The translations under genes were made by a program, and so were the position numbers. Below the pieces are notes generated by a model. That model was not told the origin of the DNA. It made no database searches and saw nothing but the letters and a program-made list of their open reading frames with translations. Positions 47,407-55,909 of a stretch of DNA of 64,000 nt are shown here, piece after piece; positions within the stretch are counted from its first letter, which is position 1; each line of letters begins with the position of its first letter. This DNA is from Hyphomicrobiales bacterium 4NK60-0047b (GTDB lineage: Bacteria; Pseudomonadota; Alphaproteobacteria; Rhizobiales; HXMU1428-3). The stretch covers positions 124,001-188,000 of the forward strand of contig BAABWY010000001.1 of assembly GCA_040367435.1 (NCBI GenBank). The letters are read 5' to 3'.

Positions 47407-48438
47407 ATGGCCTTTGGGCGCGCCCGCCGGCGTTATAGAGATGATGGGTCTTATTGGCCAGGCTTTGTTGACGCAATGGCCACATTGTTGCTCGTCATGA
47501 CATTTCTCTTGTCTGTGCTCTCAGTTGCGCAATATTTTGTAACACAAGAAGCAACTGGCAAAGATAACGCCATCCAAACCTTAAACCGCCAAATCCTTGA
47601 ATTAACCAATCTGCTCTCTCTTGAGAAAAATGATAAGAAAGATTTAGAAAGCAATCTTGCCCTTCTAAAAGCCACTCTTGCCGACAGCCAGGAAAAAAGT
47701 AACAAACTCGAAGCCCTTATAGGCCTTGGTGATAGCAAAGACCGAAATGCAAAGTTGCAAATTGATGAACTCAATAAGCGCCTGAAAGGTGAAAAAGAGC
47801 TCTCAAAAGAAGCAACCACCCAAGTTGCCCTTTTAAACCAACAATTAGCGGCTCTTCGCCGTCAGATCGCAGCGTTAAATGAAGCTCTTGAAGCCTCAGA
47901 AGTCAAAGACAAAGAACAAAAAGAACAATTGAAAGATTTAGGCGCACGGCTCAATGTAGCACTCGCCAAACGCGTACAAGAACTCAGCCAATATAGATCA
48001 GACTTTTTCGGACGCTTGCGCAAACTCTTAGGCAATCGTCCCGGCATCCGCGTTGTTGGAGACCGCTTCGTATTTCAATCTGAAGTTTTATTCACCTCTG
48101 GCTCAGATGAATTAAACCCAGCCGGTCAAATTGAAATGAGCAAGCTCGCCTCAGCGGTTAATGAAATTCGCCAAAAGATCCCAGGGAACATCAAATGGGT
48201 CCTACGGATTGATGGTCACACAGATCGCCAACCTATTAACACACCGCGTTTCCCTTCAAACTGGGAACTCTCATCATCACGTGCAACATCTGTGGTGCGC
48301 TTCCTGATCAATGAAGGCGTTCCAGCCAATCGTCTGGTCGCCGCTGGGTTTGGTGAAAACCACCCACTAGACACATCAAACTCTCCAGAAGCCTTCGCAA
48401 AAAACCGCCGCATCGAATTAAAGCTAACAGAGAAATAG
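47407..48438 (+). CDS. MotB/OmpA-like peptidoglycan-binding partner
   Basis: 343 residues. Basic N-terminus, one TM helix (GFVDAMATLLLVMTFLLSV) with an Asp at its start as in MotB-type proton channels, a ~140-residue coiled coil (about 55-195), and a C-terminal OmpA-like domain (LRIDGHTDRQPIN; SSSRATSVVRFLINEG; AAGFGENHPLD; NRRIELKL). The pair with the preceding gene has the same domain plan as ZorA-ZorB of the Zorya defence system, but no ZorC/D/E follows and the setting is housekeeping. A Rhizobiales envelope motor is more likely. Confidence 0.85.
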   Translation: MAFGRARRRYRDDGSYWPGFVDAMATLLLVMTFLLSVLSVAQYFVTQEATGKDNAIQTLNRQILELTNLLSLEKNDKKDLESNLALLKATLADSQEKSNKLEALIGLGDSKDRNAKLQIDELNKRLKGEKELSKEATTQVALLNQQLAALRRQIAALNEALEASEVKDKEQKEQLKDLGARLNVALAKRVQELSQYRSDFFGRLRKLLGNRPGIRVVGDRFVFQSEVLFTSGSDELNPAGQIEMSKLASAVNEIRQKIPGNIKWVLRIDGHTDRQPINTPRFPSNWELSSSRATSVVRFLINEGVPANRLVAAGFGENHPLDTSNSPEAFAKNRRIELKLTEK

Positions 48439-48482
48439 CAAGAGCGTTCCGCTTTTAGGTTCAAAAAACTACCCTCTATACT

Positions 48483-48580
48483 AAGAAGACTTCAAGCCTC
48501 AGGACATGGCAGCGATAGCTGCCCGGGGCAGCCCCGTCCCTCGGAGACTCAGAGCTTCAGCTCATGAAATAGCCGTGAGA
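48483..48580 (+). repeat. Modular stem-loop element, copy 8 (lacks S1)
   Basis: AAGAAGACTTCAAGCCTC replaces the usual S1, then GGACATG, S2 GGCAGC/GCTGCC, S3 GGGGC/GCCCC, GTCCCTCGGAG, S4 with GAGC/GCTC, AATAGCCGTGAGA. It lies between two convergent genes. Confidence 0.75.
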
Positions 48581-48609
48581 AGCAAGGAGAGTGAGAAAAT
48601 AAACCCTAA

Positions 48610-50433
48610 TCAGCTTCCATCACGCTGCAATTGCGTCCGAGCAAGCTCAGCATAAATCCCGCCTTTAGAAAGAAGCTCATCATGAGTTCCCTCCTCAACA
48701 AACCGCCCCTGATCAAAAACCAAAATACGATCTGCAGTGACAACCGTTGAAAGACGATGCGCAATAATCAAGCTCGTACGCCCCTTTAAAACTTCTTCCA
48801 AAGCTTGCTGTACTTTTTCTTCACTGCCGGCATCAAGCGCACTAGTTGCTTCATCAAGCAATAAAATCGGCGCTTGGCGCAAAATTGCCCGTGCTAACGC
48901 AATGCGTTGCCTTTGACCACCAGAAAGCCCCTGACCGCCTTCACCAATCTTAGTTTCATACCCTTCAGCAAAGCCTTCTATAAATTCATGTGCCTGCGCC
49001 GCTTTCGCCGCCTTAATAACCTTCTCATGCAGAACACTATCAGTCATTTCCCTCGAAACACCCGAGCGAGCAAAAGCAATATTTTCAAAAATCGAAGCAT
49101 CAAAAAGACTGGCTTCTTGCGGAACAAGTGCAAAACAATCACGTAGGTCATGCAAGTCCAGCTCATTTATTGGCACACCATCTACACGAATGGAGCCATT
49201 CGTCGGATCATAAAACCGCAATAACAATTGAAAAATTGTGCTCTTACCAGCACCAGACGCACCAACAATAGCAATCCGCTCTCCAGCGTTTATTGAGAGA
49301 TCAACACCAGATAATACAGGTTCATCATTCCGCACCGGATAAGAAAAGCCAACATCATCAAAATCAATTTTGCCCTTAACCGGCCCGTCAAATTTCTTCA
49401 ATTTAGCAGACGTTTTTAATTCACTGCTATGATTCAAAAACTCAGACAAACGCTCAGCTGCACCAGCCGCTTGGGCAAGCTCACCCCAAACTTCTGTAAG
49501 CGCTCCCAACGATCCACCAGCAAAAACAGCATAAAGCATAAACTGAACAAGCGTGCCTCCACTCATATCACCAGAGATCACATCATGAGCGCCATACCAC
49601 AAAATCAAAACGATGCTGACCATCACAAGAAAAATCGCAATCGCTGTTAGAGAAGCGCGTGCTTTCGTTCTCACCATTGCCTTAAGAACAGTAAGCTCAT
49701 TAGTTTGCGTAAAGCGGTTTGTCACAACTTCTTCGGCATTAAAAGCTTGCACTGTGCGAATATTAGAGAGCATCTCAGCTCCGAACTTATTCAGCTCAGC
49801 CATAGTGTCTTGTGCGGTATTTGAAAGACGGCGCACCACCCGCCCATAAAACATCAACGGCAAAACAATAATCGGAATGGCCAAAATCACCATGACCGAC
49901 AATTGAGCACTGGTGATAACCATCATCACCAATCCACCAATAAGAACAACACCATTACGCAAAGCTTGGCTAACACCAGCACGGATAGCTGAATTTATGA
50001 GTGTCGTATCCGCAGCCAGTCTAGACATCAGTTCACCAGAGTGGTTAGCATCAAAAAACTGCGCACTAAACCCAACCAATTTCTTAAACACATCAGCTTT
50101 AAGATCAGCCACCAAGCGCTCACCCAGCCAATAAACACAATAGAACCGAAGCGCAGACCCAACGGCTAATAGAGCAACAATGAAAATGAGAAGCTGAAAA
50201 TAAGCATCAATGCCCGCACCATCTGTTGTGGCAATGCCATGATCAATAACCAACCGAGAGGCAAAGGGAAGAGCCAAGGTTGCAAGCGATGCAACAAGCA
50301 AAGCAAAAACCGTTAATCCAAGCATGAAAGGATAACGCTTCAAATAGGGAAGCAAATGACCAAGCGGATGAACCGCCTTAAAAGAACGTTTCTTGGTTTG
50401 GCTTTCAGTTAACTCAATGGGGGCAACAGTCAT
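48610..50433 (-). CDS. MsbA-like ABC exporter (fused permease-ATPase)
   Basis: 607 residues; six TM helices in residues about 25-315, then an ATPase with Walker A VGASGAGKSTIFQLLLRFYD, Q-loop, signature LSGGQRQRIALARAI, Walker B ILLLDEATSALD and switch IAHRLSTV. The N-terminus (HPLGHLLPYLKRYP) and length fit the MsbA-related alphaproteobacterial exporter group (TIGR02204-like). The substrate may be lipid or lipopolysaccharide precursor; this is inference. Monocistronic, convergent with the OmpA-like gene. Confidence 0.92.
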   Translation of the reverse strand: MTVAPIELTESQTKKRSFKAVHPLGHLLPYLKRYPFMLGLTVFALLVASLATLALPFASRLVIDHGIATTDGAGIDAYFQLLIFIVALLAVGSALRFYCVYWLGERLVADLKADVFKKLVGFSAQFFDANHSGELMSRLAADTTLINSAIRAGVSQALRNGVVLIGGLVMMVITSAQLSVMVILAIPIIVLPLMFYGRVVRRLSNTAQDTMAELNKFGAEMLSNIRTVQAFNAEEVVTNRFTQTNELTVLKAMVRTKARASLTAIAIFLVMVSIVLILWYGAHDVISGDMSGGTLVQFMLYAVFAGGSLGALTEVWGELAQAAGAAERLSEFLNHSSELKTSAKLKKFDGPVKGKIDFDDVGFSYPVRNDEPVLSGVDLSINAGERIAIVGASGAGKSTIFQLLLRFYDPTNGSIRVDGVPINELDLHDLRDCFALVPQEASLFDASIFENIAFARSGVSREMTDSVLHEKVIKAAKAAQAHEFIEGFAEGYETKIGEGGQGLSGGQRQRIALARAILRQAPILLLDEATSALDAGSEEKVQQALEEVLKGRTSLIIAHRLSTVVTADRILVFDQGRFVEEGTHDELLSKGGIYAELARTQLQRDGS

Positions 50434-50603
50434 CTAAATAATCTTAACTTCTTCTATAGATTTAAAATAACGGACATATTCACATTAATGATTATATCCA
50501 TACAAGTCTATCTATAGACCTCAAGTTAAAACTCAAGATAGAGATTAATCAGTGAATGATTAGTAGCTTATATGTGAAATTCTAGCGAAAGAAAACGAAA
50601 AGA

Positions 50604-51446
50604 TTAAGCTTCAATCATTATAGAAGCAACCGCAGAGTAAACAGCGGTCCAGGCATGACGCACTTCATCAGTAAAGGCCGAACCCAAACCTTCTTCAAGT
50701 GTCCATACTAGGGCATCAGCAACCGGAACATAATGGTCCTCCACAACCCCATAACCTTTGTGCTTACGGCCCATATCCTCTAAAATAGGAATAAGCTTAT
50801 CAGGATAATCGAGTGTATTAACCAAGACTTTAAGCGCGCCCATCAACTTTTTCTTTTGATCCGTTAAATCATCCGAAAAGAGAGAACGAATTTCTGGTGC
50901 TGCGTCAAATAATCGCTGATAAAACAGATCTGCTGCAACATCAGAAATTTCTTCGACACGGGCAAAACTACTTTTAACCAATTGCTTTTGATCCTCAGAA
51001 ACCCCAAACAGCTCCTTACCAGAATTTGAAGAGCTAAAATCAGTCGGTGCTTCATGAGCAGATAATTCAGGAAGAGCAGCAGGATCATCATAAACTTCAG
51101 CAACTGAAGCTCCACTATTCGCTTCTTCTATAATCTTAGAAATATTGCCTTCTAAATTACCAGCATGAAGATTAAGTGTTTTTAAAATCTCACCAATTTC
51201 TTCTGTGGCTTCTTTCGTCTGTTCTGCTAAGATTTTAACTTCACCCGCAACAACAGCAAAGCCTTTTCCACTTTCCCCAGCCCGTGCAGCTTCAATCGTC
51301 GCATTGAGAGCCAATAGGTTAGTTTGTCTGGTAACAGCGTTAATTTGAGCTGCCACTCCAGAAACCCGATCAATCTGCTCTTTAAGGCTAACAACTTCTT
51401 TTTCGCTATTTTCAATATTTTTTTTAAGAGCAGCAGAATAGGTCAT
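50604..51446 (-). CDS. Soluble MCP-signalling protein with C-terminal globin domain (reversed globin-coupled sensor)
   Basis: 280 residues without TM segments. Residues 1-115 are a short methyl-accepting chemotaxis signalling hairpin: [20 protein letters not shown], then [19 protein letters not shown] 40-residue linker follows. Residues about 150-280 are a single-domain or flavohemoglobin-type globin: [28 protein letters not shown], and [20 protein letters not shown] with the likely proximal His in RKHKGYGV. Known globin-coupled sensors carry the globin at the N-terminus; here the order is inverted. The MCP part lacks the usual long methylation helices. The in-frame region upstream meets a stop and offers no earlier ATG, so it is not an obvious truncation. 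Confidence 0.87.
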   Translation of the reverse strand: MTYSAALKKNIENSEKEVVSLKEQIDRVSGVAAQINAVTRQTNLLALNATIEAARAGESGKGFAVVAGEVKILAEQTKEATEEIGEILKTLNLHAGNLEGNISKIIEEANSGASVAEVYDDPAALPELSAHEAPTDFSSSNSGKELFGVSEDQKQLVKSSFARVEEISDVAADLFYQRLFDAAPEIRSLFSDDLTDQKKKLMGALKVLVNTLDYPDKLIPILEDMGRKHKGYGVVEDHYVPVADALVWTLEEGLGSAFTDEVRHAWTAVYSAVASIMIEA

Positions 51447-51595
51447 GGCATATCCATTATTAATGTATCTAAAGTCTAAAACTCAAAAGTTTAAGACTAG
51501 CAAATCAGTTAGATAAATTTCATTTATTAAGATATGCGCAATGCAAGTAAATAAAAGCTTAATTTTTATCACAACCCCTCGTTCTTTTTGCTTCT

Positions 51596-52156
51596 TTACA
51601 ATCTTTTCAAAACCTCCTCGCGAAGCAAAGGCAAATACTCATCCTCAAACCACAAATTTTTTTTCAACCAATGATTGTTTCGCCATGAAGGGTGCGGCAA
51701 AGGAAGATATAAGGGCGAAGATTTTGATGTAAAAAAGGATTTATAGTTTTTGACAACTTCATACAAAGGCTGTTTGGCAAATTCAGACAAGCTTTCATGG
51801 CTTTTCAAATGATAAGCGATGGCATATTTTCCAACCAAAAGGACTAAATCAAGTTGTTTTAAAAGCGGAAACAAACGGGCATGCCAGTGGGCAGCACATT
51901 CTCGTCTTGGCGGCAAATCAGCTCCCTTAGCCGTCTGGCCAGGAAAGCAAAACCCCATCGGAACAATCGCTAATTTTTCATCATTATAAAAAGTCGTATT
52001 ATCAACCCCGAGCCATTCACGCAATCGGTCACCTGAAGCATCAGTAAAAGGCCTCCCCGAGAGATGAACTTTCGTCCCCGGAGCCTGCCCACAAATCGCA
52101 ATTTTAACAGTTTCTGAAACTTGTAAAACCGGTCGAGGTTCATGAGGAAGAGGCAT
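51596..52156 (-). CDS. Uracil-DNA glycosylase-superfamily protein
   Basis: 186 residues. The first UDG-fold motif is KIAICGQAPGTKVHLSGRPF then DASGDRLREWLG; the last is LYLPLPHPSWRNNHWL, matching the HPS-type motif. The middle section (PPRRECAAHWHARLFPLLK) is typical of a small uracil-DNA glycosylase-like group in Proteobacteria. Cysteines for an Fe-S cluster are not present in the family-4 pattern. The substrate is not certain. Monocistronic. Confidence 0.85.
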   Translation of the reverse strand: MPLPHEPRPVLQVSETVKIAICGQAPGTKVHLSGRPFTDASGDRLREWLGVDNTTFYNDEKLAIVPMGFCFPGQTAKGADLPPRRECAAHWHARLFPLLKQLDLVLLVGKYAIAYHLKSHESLSEFAKQPLYEVVKNYKSFFTSKSSPLYLPLPHPSWRNNHWLKKNLWFEDEYLPLLREEVLKRL

Positions 52157-52423
52157 TTTTACAGGACGTTCAACACAAATCCGGCACGCCCTAATATCAC
52201 AGACATATTTTTCTAATTTTATAGAAATAAGCTAACCTCACAAATTCGAAGAAAAAGATCACATAAATCTGAATTGGCAGATTTGTGATCTTACTCCATT
52301 ATAGTCAAAATCGCATTATCTGATATTTCAGGATTGCTCTGTGATAAATCACACAGAATGATTGCAAAAATTTTCTTATTGTATATGTGAAAGTGCAATC
52401 CTGATAAACAAGGAGACAAAATC

Positions 52424-52786
52424 ATGTCACCCCTCTTAAAAACACAAAGCTTATCTACTCAATCTAGAACAATGATTTTACTAAGTTTAATCATTTTTGC
52501 GTCATCGCTATTCCTACTAACTAAAGACGCATCAGCTGGACGATATAAATTAACCTGCAAAGGACCATATCAATTGGTACAGGGTAATTTAATCGCAACT
52601 CCTCCATGTGAAAATGCCTACATTGCAAAAGTTGCTCAATCCTATGGATATAAAGTTTCAGTGAAACAGGTCAGAAACAATGTCCATAAAAAGATAGAAA
52701 TCTGTCAGCATATTGGGCATGATTCACGCATCAGTGAATATTGTGACGAATACAACAATATTGGTGGAAGGGGCGTTGGCAGGTAA
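52424..52786 (+). CDS. Small secreted protein, conserved in alphaproteobacteria
   Basis: 120 residues: a signal segment (TMILLSLIIFASSLFLL, ending DASA-GRY), then a mature part of about 80 residues with four cysteines (KLTCKGPYQLVQGN; TPPCENAYIAKVAQSYGYKV; KIEICQHIGHDSR; EYCDEYNN). I recall similar small proteins in Rhizobiales but know no function. AAGGAG precedes the ATG. A TGGCAAT/ATTGCCA hairpin follows the stop. Confidence 0.75.
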   Translation: MSPLLKTQSLSTQSRTMILLSLIIFASSLFLLTKDASAGRYKLTCKGPYQLVQGNLIATPPCENAYIAKVAQSYGYKVSVKQVRNNVHKKIEICQHIGHDSRISEYCDEYNNIGGRGVGR

Positions 52787-52851
52787 AAAGGTGGCAATTC
52801 TGTATTGCCAACACATTTTACATGTCCGTCATCCTATAATCACAATTTTTA

Positions 52852-52895
52852 AAGCATTATCCCTTGCGTCTTCACAGATTTACGGGATAATGCTT
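52852..52895. repeat. Perfect 12-bp inverted repeat at the lipoprotein start
   Basis: AAGCATTATCCC (52852) and GGGATAATGCTT (ending 52895) are complementary with a 20-nt loop. The right arm ends one base before the lipoprotein ATG at 52897, so it would occupy the ribosome binding region. Confidence 0.6.
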
Positions 52896-52896
52896 C

Positions 52897-53382
52897 ATGA
52901 TGATGAGAGAAAATGAAACAGCAAGGCCTCTAGCCGACTTAAAACTGCAAGCAAAAAGCGTGTTTTTATGTTTAGCTTTAATCTGTTCAAGTTTCATTGC
53001 TGGTTGTGGTGGTCTTGGATATACACCGCCCCCTGGTGCAAAATTAGGTGATGCTTTTCTCAGCTTAAAAATCTCGACTGATAATAGAGGACGCATGCCT
53101 CAAGGCGCAGATATCGTCATCAGTATAGAAAACGCTTCCGCTGCCAATCCTAAAGATCAAGTTATCATTGGCGATGTCGTCAAACTTTCCCAAGGGGACA
53201 CAGGTGTCAAAGTCAATTTTCCCATCGATCAAAATCGCCTGGAAGACTGTGGCAAAACCAAAAGCTGCTATATTTATGTAAAGATCGTAAAAGACGGTAC
53301 AACATATTATAACACCACAACTCCAGCCTCCTATAAAGCTGGTCAAATCAAAGCAGAAATCACCATCTCAAAAGCCAGCTAG
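52897..53382 (+). CDS. YbaY/YscW-like lipoprotein
   Basis: About 161 residues. After an unusually long N-region (about 20 residues) comes a hydrophobic segment SVFLCLALICSSFIAGC with a lipobox IAGC. The mature domain has AFLSLKISTDNRGRMPQGAD then VISIENAS and later VNFPIDQNRL, a pattern like the YbaY/YscW (PF09619) lipoprotein domain, with a Cys pair (DCGKTKSC). No clear Shine-Dalgarno precedes the ATG at 52897, which is occupied by an inverted repeat; a start further inside is possible. Confidence 0.7.
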   Translation: MMMRENETARPLADLKLQAKSVFLCLALICSSFIAGCGGLGYTPPPGAKLGDAFLSLKISTDNRGRMPQGADIVISIENASAANPKDQVIIGDVVKLSQGDTGVKVNFPIDQNRLEDCGKTKSCYIYVKIVKDGTTYYNTTTPASYKAGQIKAEITISKAS

Positions 53383-53529
53383 AGCGGTCCCCCTTAAAGT
53401 TCATACCGGTTTTAGGAATAGCGTGGTTGCTCGTGAACATCTCATAGCGCCACAATAAAAGGAACGCTAAAACAATGTCCTAGAGTACAATCCGACCGAA
53501 GTATATCGAGGATCGGAAAAATTGTGCAC
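53379..53529 (+). repeat. Remnant cluster of the modular element (AGAGCG unit, module C, solitary module B)
   Basis: An AGAGCGGTCCCCCTTAAAGT unit is followed by a decayed module C (GTGGTTGCTCGTGAACATCT) and, at 53485-53529, a stand-alone module B: CCGACCGAAG...TCGAGGATCGG enclosed by ACAAT/ATTGT arms. In copies 1, 4 and 7 the same internal sequence is enclosed by GATCAG/CTGATC arms instead, so the outer stem has changed while staying paired. Confidence 0.65.
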
Positions 53530-53550
53530 CGAAACCAAGACCAGGCACTA

Positions 53551-54534
53551 TTAACGAAGCAATGATTTTGGCAAAGTTCCCCGTTTTAACATCCGTTTTC
53601 TCAATGACAACCACCTCTTACAAGAAGGACGCTTCAAATTGCACTTAACACGTATCTGAGATCCTTTTTGAACAACATCCCGGCGCGACTTTTTTAATAA
53701 CGCCTTATACCTCTCTTTAAGCTTCCCCACCCAAGATAGACTTGCTAAATCCGGTACAACCTCACTACCAAGAGGCAGAGGTTGTAAACATCCCTGTTTT
53801 ACATAGTTGGGATCATCGACAAATGCTTCCGATGCATAAACCTGATACCCAGATTGACAAACCATAATAGAGGGAAGAGTTCGGTTTTCGTTGAACCCAT
53901 TATAGACCGGCTGCATAACTTGCCAAAATCTCTTAAATTTATGGTCTTTATGTCGCTGCCAATTTTGCTTGGTAAATCGAAACGGAAAAATATGTATGGG
54001 TATGAGCTTTTGTCCCTTACGAAGTGCAATAGATACCAAGTCATAAAGAACTGACATAGGGCCGTTTTTCAAAGCATAGCACCCAACTGAAGAACACCCC
54101 CCATGAATGAGCAAAAAAGAACCCGTCCGCTTCGCAACGCCATCAAAAATATTTGGAAACGCTAAATTGAGAGCCCGCGGCCATTTTCTTGAATTCCAGA
54201 GCACATCTTCAGCTGGCACATGATAAAATCCTTCGGGCGCCTGCTTATCGCCTTCAGCTATTTTAGGACCCAATTTTCCAGAAAATTTGCAAATATCAAA
54301 ACTCTTATAAAGCTTATAAGTCGGCCCAGATTTCAACCAAACCTCAAGAATTTTTTCTTGCTTAAATAAACGCAGATACAACCGAGTTGCGCCTTCAAAG
54401 CCAACCGCCTCTAATCTTTCTTGTTCTCTCATTTCACTTGCTCGTGGCAATTCTTCAGCGTGGGCTCCAAATGAAATAATAAAGGCAATGAATAAGCTAA
54501 AAAGAACCGTGACTTTTAAAGACCATATAACCAA
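53551..54534 (-). CDS. L,D-transpeptidase (YkuD/YafK-like)
   Basis: 327 residues with an N-terminal signal peptide (VLFSLFIAFIISFGAHA). The YkuD catalytic block is FLLIHGGCSSVGCYALKNG, with the conserved His and the nucleophile Cys in SVGC. Upstream strands include YKSFDICKFSGKLGPK and PEGFYHVPAE, as in YafK. These enzymes make or cut peptidoglycan 3-3 or lipoprotein cross-links. The basic C-terminal tail (~60 residues, KCNLKRPSCKRWLSLRKRML) is an unusual addition and may bind the cell wall or membrane. Confidence 0.9.
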   Translation of the reverse strand: MVIWSLKVTVLFSLFIAFIISFGAHAEELPRASEMREQERLEAVGFEGATRLYLRLFKQEKILEVWLKSGPTYKLYKSFDICKFSGKLGPKIAEGDKQAPEGFYHVPAEDVLWNSRKWPRALNLAFPNIFDGVAKRTGSFLLIHGGCSSVGCYALKNGPMSVLYDLVSIALRKGQKLIPIHIFPFRFTKQNWQRHKDHKFKRFWQVMQPVYNGFNENRTLPSIMVCQSGYQVYASEAFVDDPNYVKQGCLQPLPLGSEVVPDLASLSWVGKLKERYKALLKKSRRDVVQKGSQIRVKCNLKRPSCKRWLSLRKRMLKRGTLPKSLLR

Positions 54535-54747
54535 AAGAACCTCTTCACAAAGCTGTTATCAATTATCAGATAAAATGAGATGACAAACCAATTTTAGACG
54601 CACACACTAATCACAGATAAAATAATTAAGATGATTAAATCTAAATAAAGACATTCTAGATCATGATCACCTTATATGAATTAAGTTCATAAACTATGGG
54701 TTTAGCCCCTAACAGTCCTTGCAACAGTTTAAACAAGAGTAAAACCT

Positions 54748-55068
54748 ATGAAAACCATCATCGCAATAATAAGTTCGGCTTTTATACTTATCAATTTAAC
54801 CCTACCAGCACATGCCGGAAACAGATATTACCCCAATGAATCTGGCTTTTTTCTATTTGATTTATTCGCCCAGGCTCCTGACAGCAAATATAGAAAAGGT
54901 CGCCCCAAAGTACGCGGATTTAGAAAAAAAGTAGGCGGTTATTCATATAAATATTCAGATACTTTAAACGGTTATGGAAATCGCCCAGAAGATTTCAATC
55001 CAATTTTTGATGGCCGTGGGCTTTTCAGTGAACGCCTTGGTACAGACGGTCCTTACATCGGTAACTAA
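54748..55068 (+). CDS. Small secreted protein of unknown function (Gly/Tyr-rich)
   Basis: 106 residues, signal peptide MKTIIAIISSAFILINLTLP with AHA-GN cleavage. The mature part is rich in Gly, Tyr, Arg and Asp (RYYPNESGFFLFDLFAQAPD; KVGGYSYKYSDTLNGYG) without cysteines. No recognised domain. A terminator follows at 55118. Confidence 0.65.
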   Translation: MKTIIAIISSAFILINLTLPAHAGNRYYPNESGFFLFDLFAQAPDSKYRKGRPKVRGFRKKVGGYSYKYSDTLNGYGNRPEDFNPIFDGRGLFSERLGTDGPYIGN

Positions 55069-55117
55069 TAAAACTATAGGTTGTTAAGATAAAAACCATA
55101 CAAAAGAACAATAAATT

Positions 55118-55148
55118 CCGGCTGAAAATCATTCAGCCGGTTTAATTT
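55118..55148 (+). terminator. Terminator after the Gly/Tyr-rich gene
   Basis: CCGGCTGAA/TTCAGCCGG stem with a 5-nt loop followed by TTTAATTT. The rest of the stretch to 55427 shows no gene; it holds the next gene's leader. Confidence 0.75.
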
Positions 55149-55427
55149 CTCCCAAAAGGGTTACTAGCAATAATTACTTAGATAACTAGTACCTAATAAG
55201 ACGTATCACAACACGGTTTGATTGCAGTTTAATCCATCACAATTGAGCAAAATTCATTGTGCTGATGTGAACCATCTTGATATGACATTTCCACATAATC
55301 GGCTCAAAGTTAGTCCATTCACAGATTGGGATTAATTAAAGTGATCATGTGAAAAACGATCAAATCAAACAACTCATCTCAATCATAAATTCTGAAAAGC
55401 TGAAACTTCAGCACCATGAGGACTATT

Positions 55428-55730
55428 ATGATAAAATCAACAATCGCACTACTAACAACTCTATTTACACTTTTCGTCTTTCTCTCCCCAGCGACAGCCG
55501 ATACTGAATTTCCTGAAGAAAAAGCAGCTGAGACTTACTCTGCTCTAATCGTTCCTGTGAACGAAACAAAAGCTAAAAAGTCAAAAAAACAAAACCAACA
55601 TACAAATTCAGCTCAAAGAATAAGAGATGAAAAATATTTAGATTTAAGATGTGAAGATGAAGAAGTGAACTGTCAGCATCCTTATAAAAACGGAACATTC
55701 AATCCGGATTATAATACATCTAATAAATGA
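55428..55730 (+). CDS. Small secreted protein of unknown function
   Basis: About 100 residues: signal peptide (MIKSTIALLTTLFTLFVFLS, ending PATA-DTE), then a charged, Lys/Glu/Asn-rich mature part (AKKSKKQNQHTNSAQRIRDE) and two cysteines near the end (LRCEDEEVNCQHP). The ATG at 55428 is preferred over 55416 because GAGGA lies five bases before it. No family recognised. Confidence 0.65.
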   Translation: MIKSTIALLTTLFTLFVFLSPATADTEFPEEKAAETYSALIVPVNETKAKKSKKQNQHTNSAQRIRDEKYLDLRCEDEEVNCQHPYKNGTFNPDYNTSNK

Positions 55731-55805
55731 TGGAGCCCCGTCGACCTCAACCCATAATATAAAAACTGAGGCATAGACGTTACAGCATAAAATCAAACCG
55801 TTCAT

Positions 55806-55844
55806 AAGTGGCGCAGAGCCTCATCTCTGTGCCACTTTTTATTT
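55806..55844 (+). terminator. Terminator after the secreted-protein gene
   Basis: AAGTGGC-CAGAG/CTCTG-GCCACTT stem with one mismatch, followed by TTTTATTT. Confidence 0.8.
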
Positions 55845-55909
55845 GACTCAAACCCACCCTCACATGAACATATAAAACAGAATTTAACATAGTTAATAGA
55901 GGTAAAATT

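Noticed and set aside
46425-48438. Zorya anti-phage system (ZorA-ZorB).
   Set aside because: Only the generic motor pair is present; no ZorC, ZorD or ZorE is adjacent, and the neighbours are efp, suhB and an ABC exporter.
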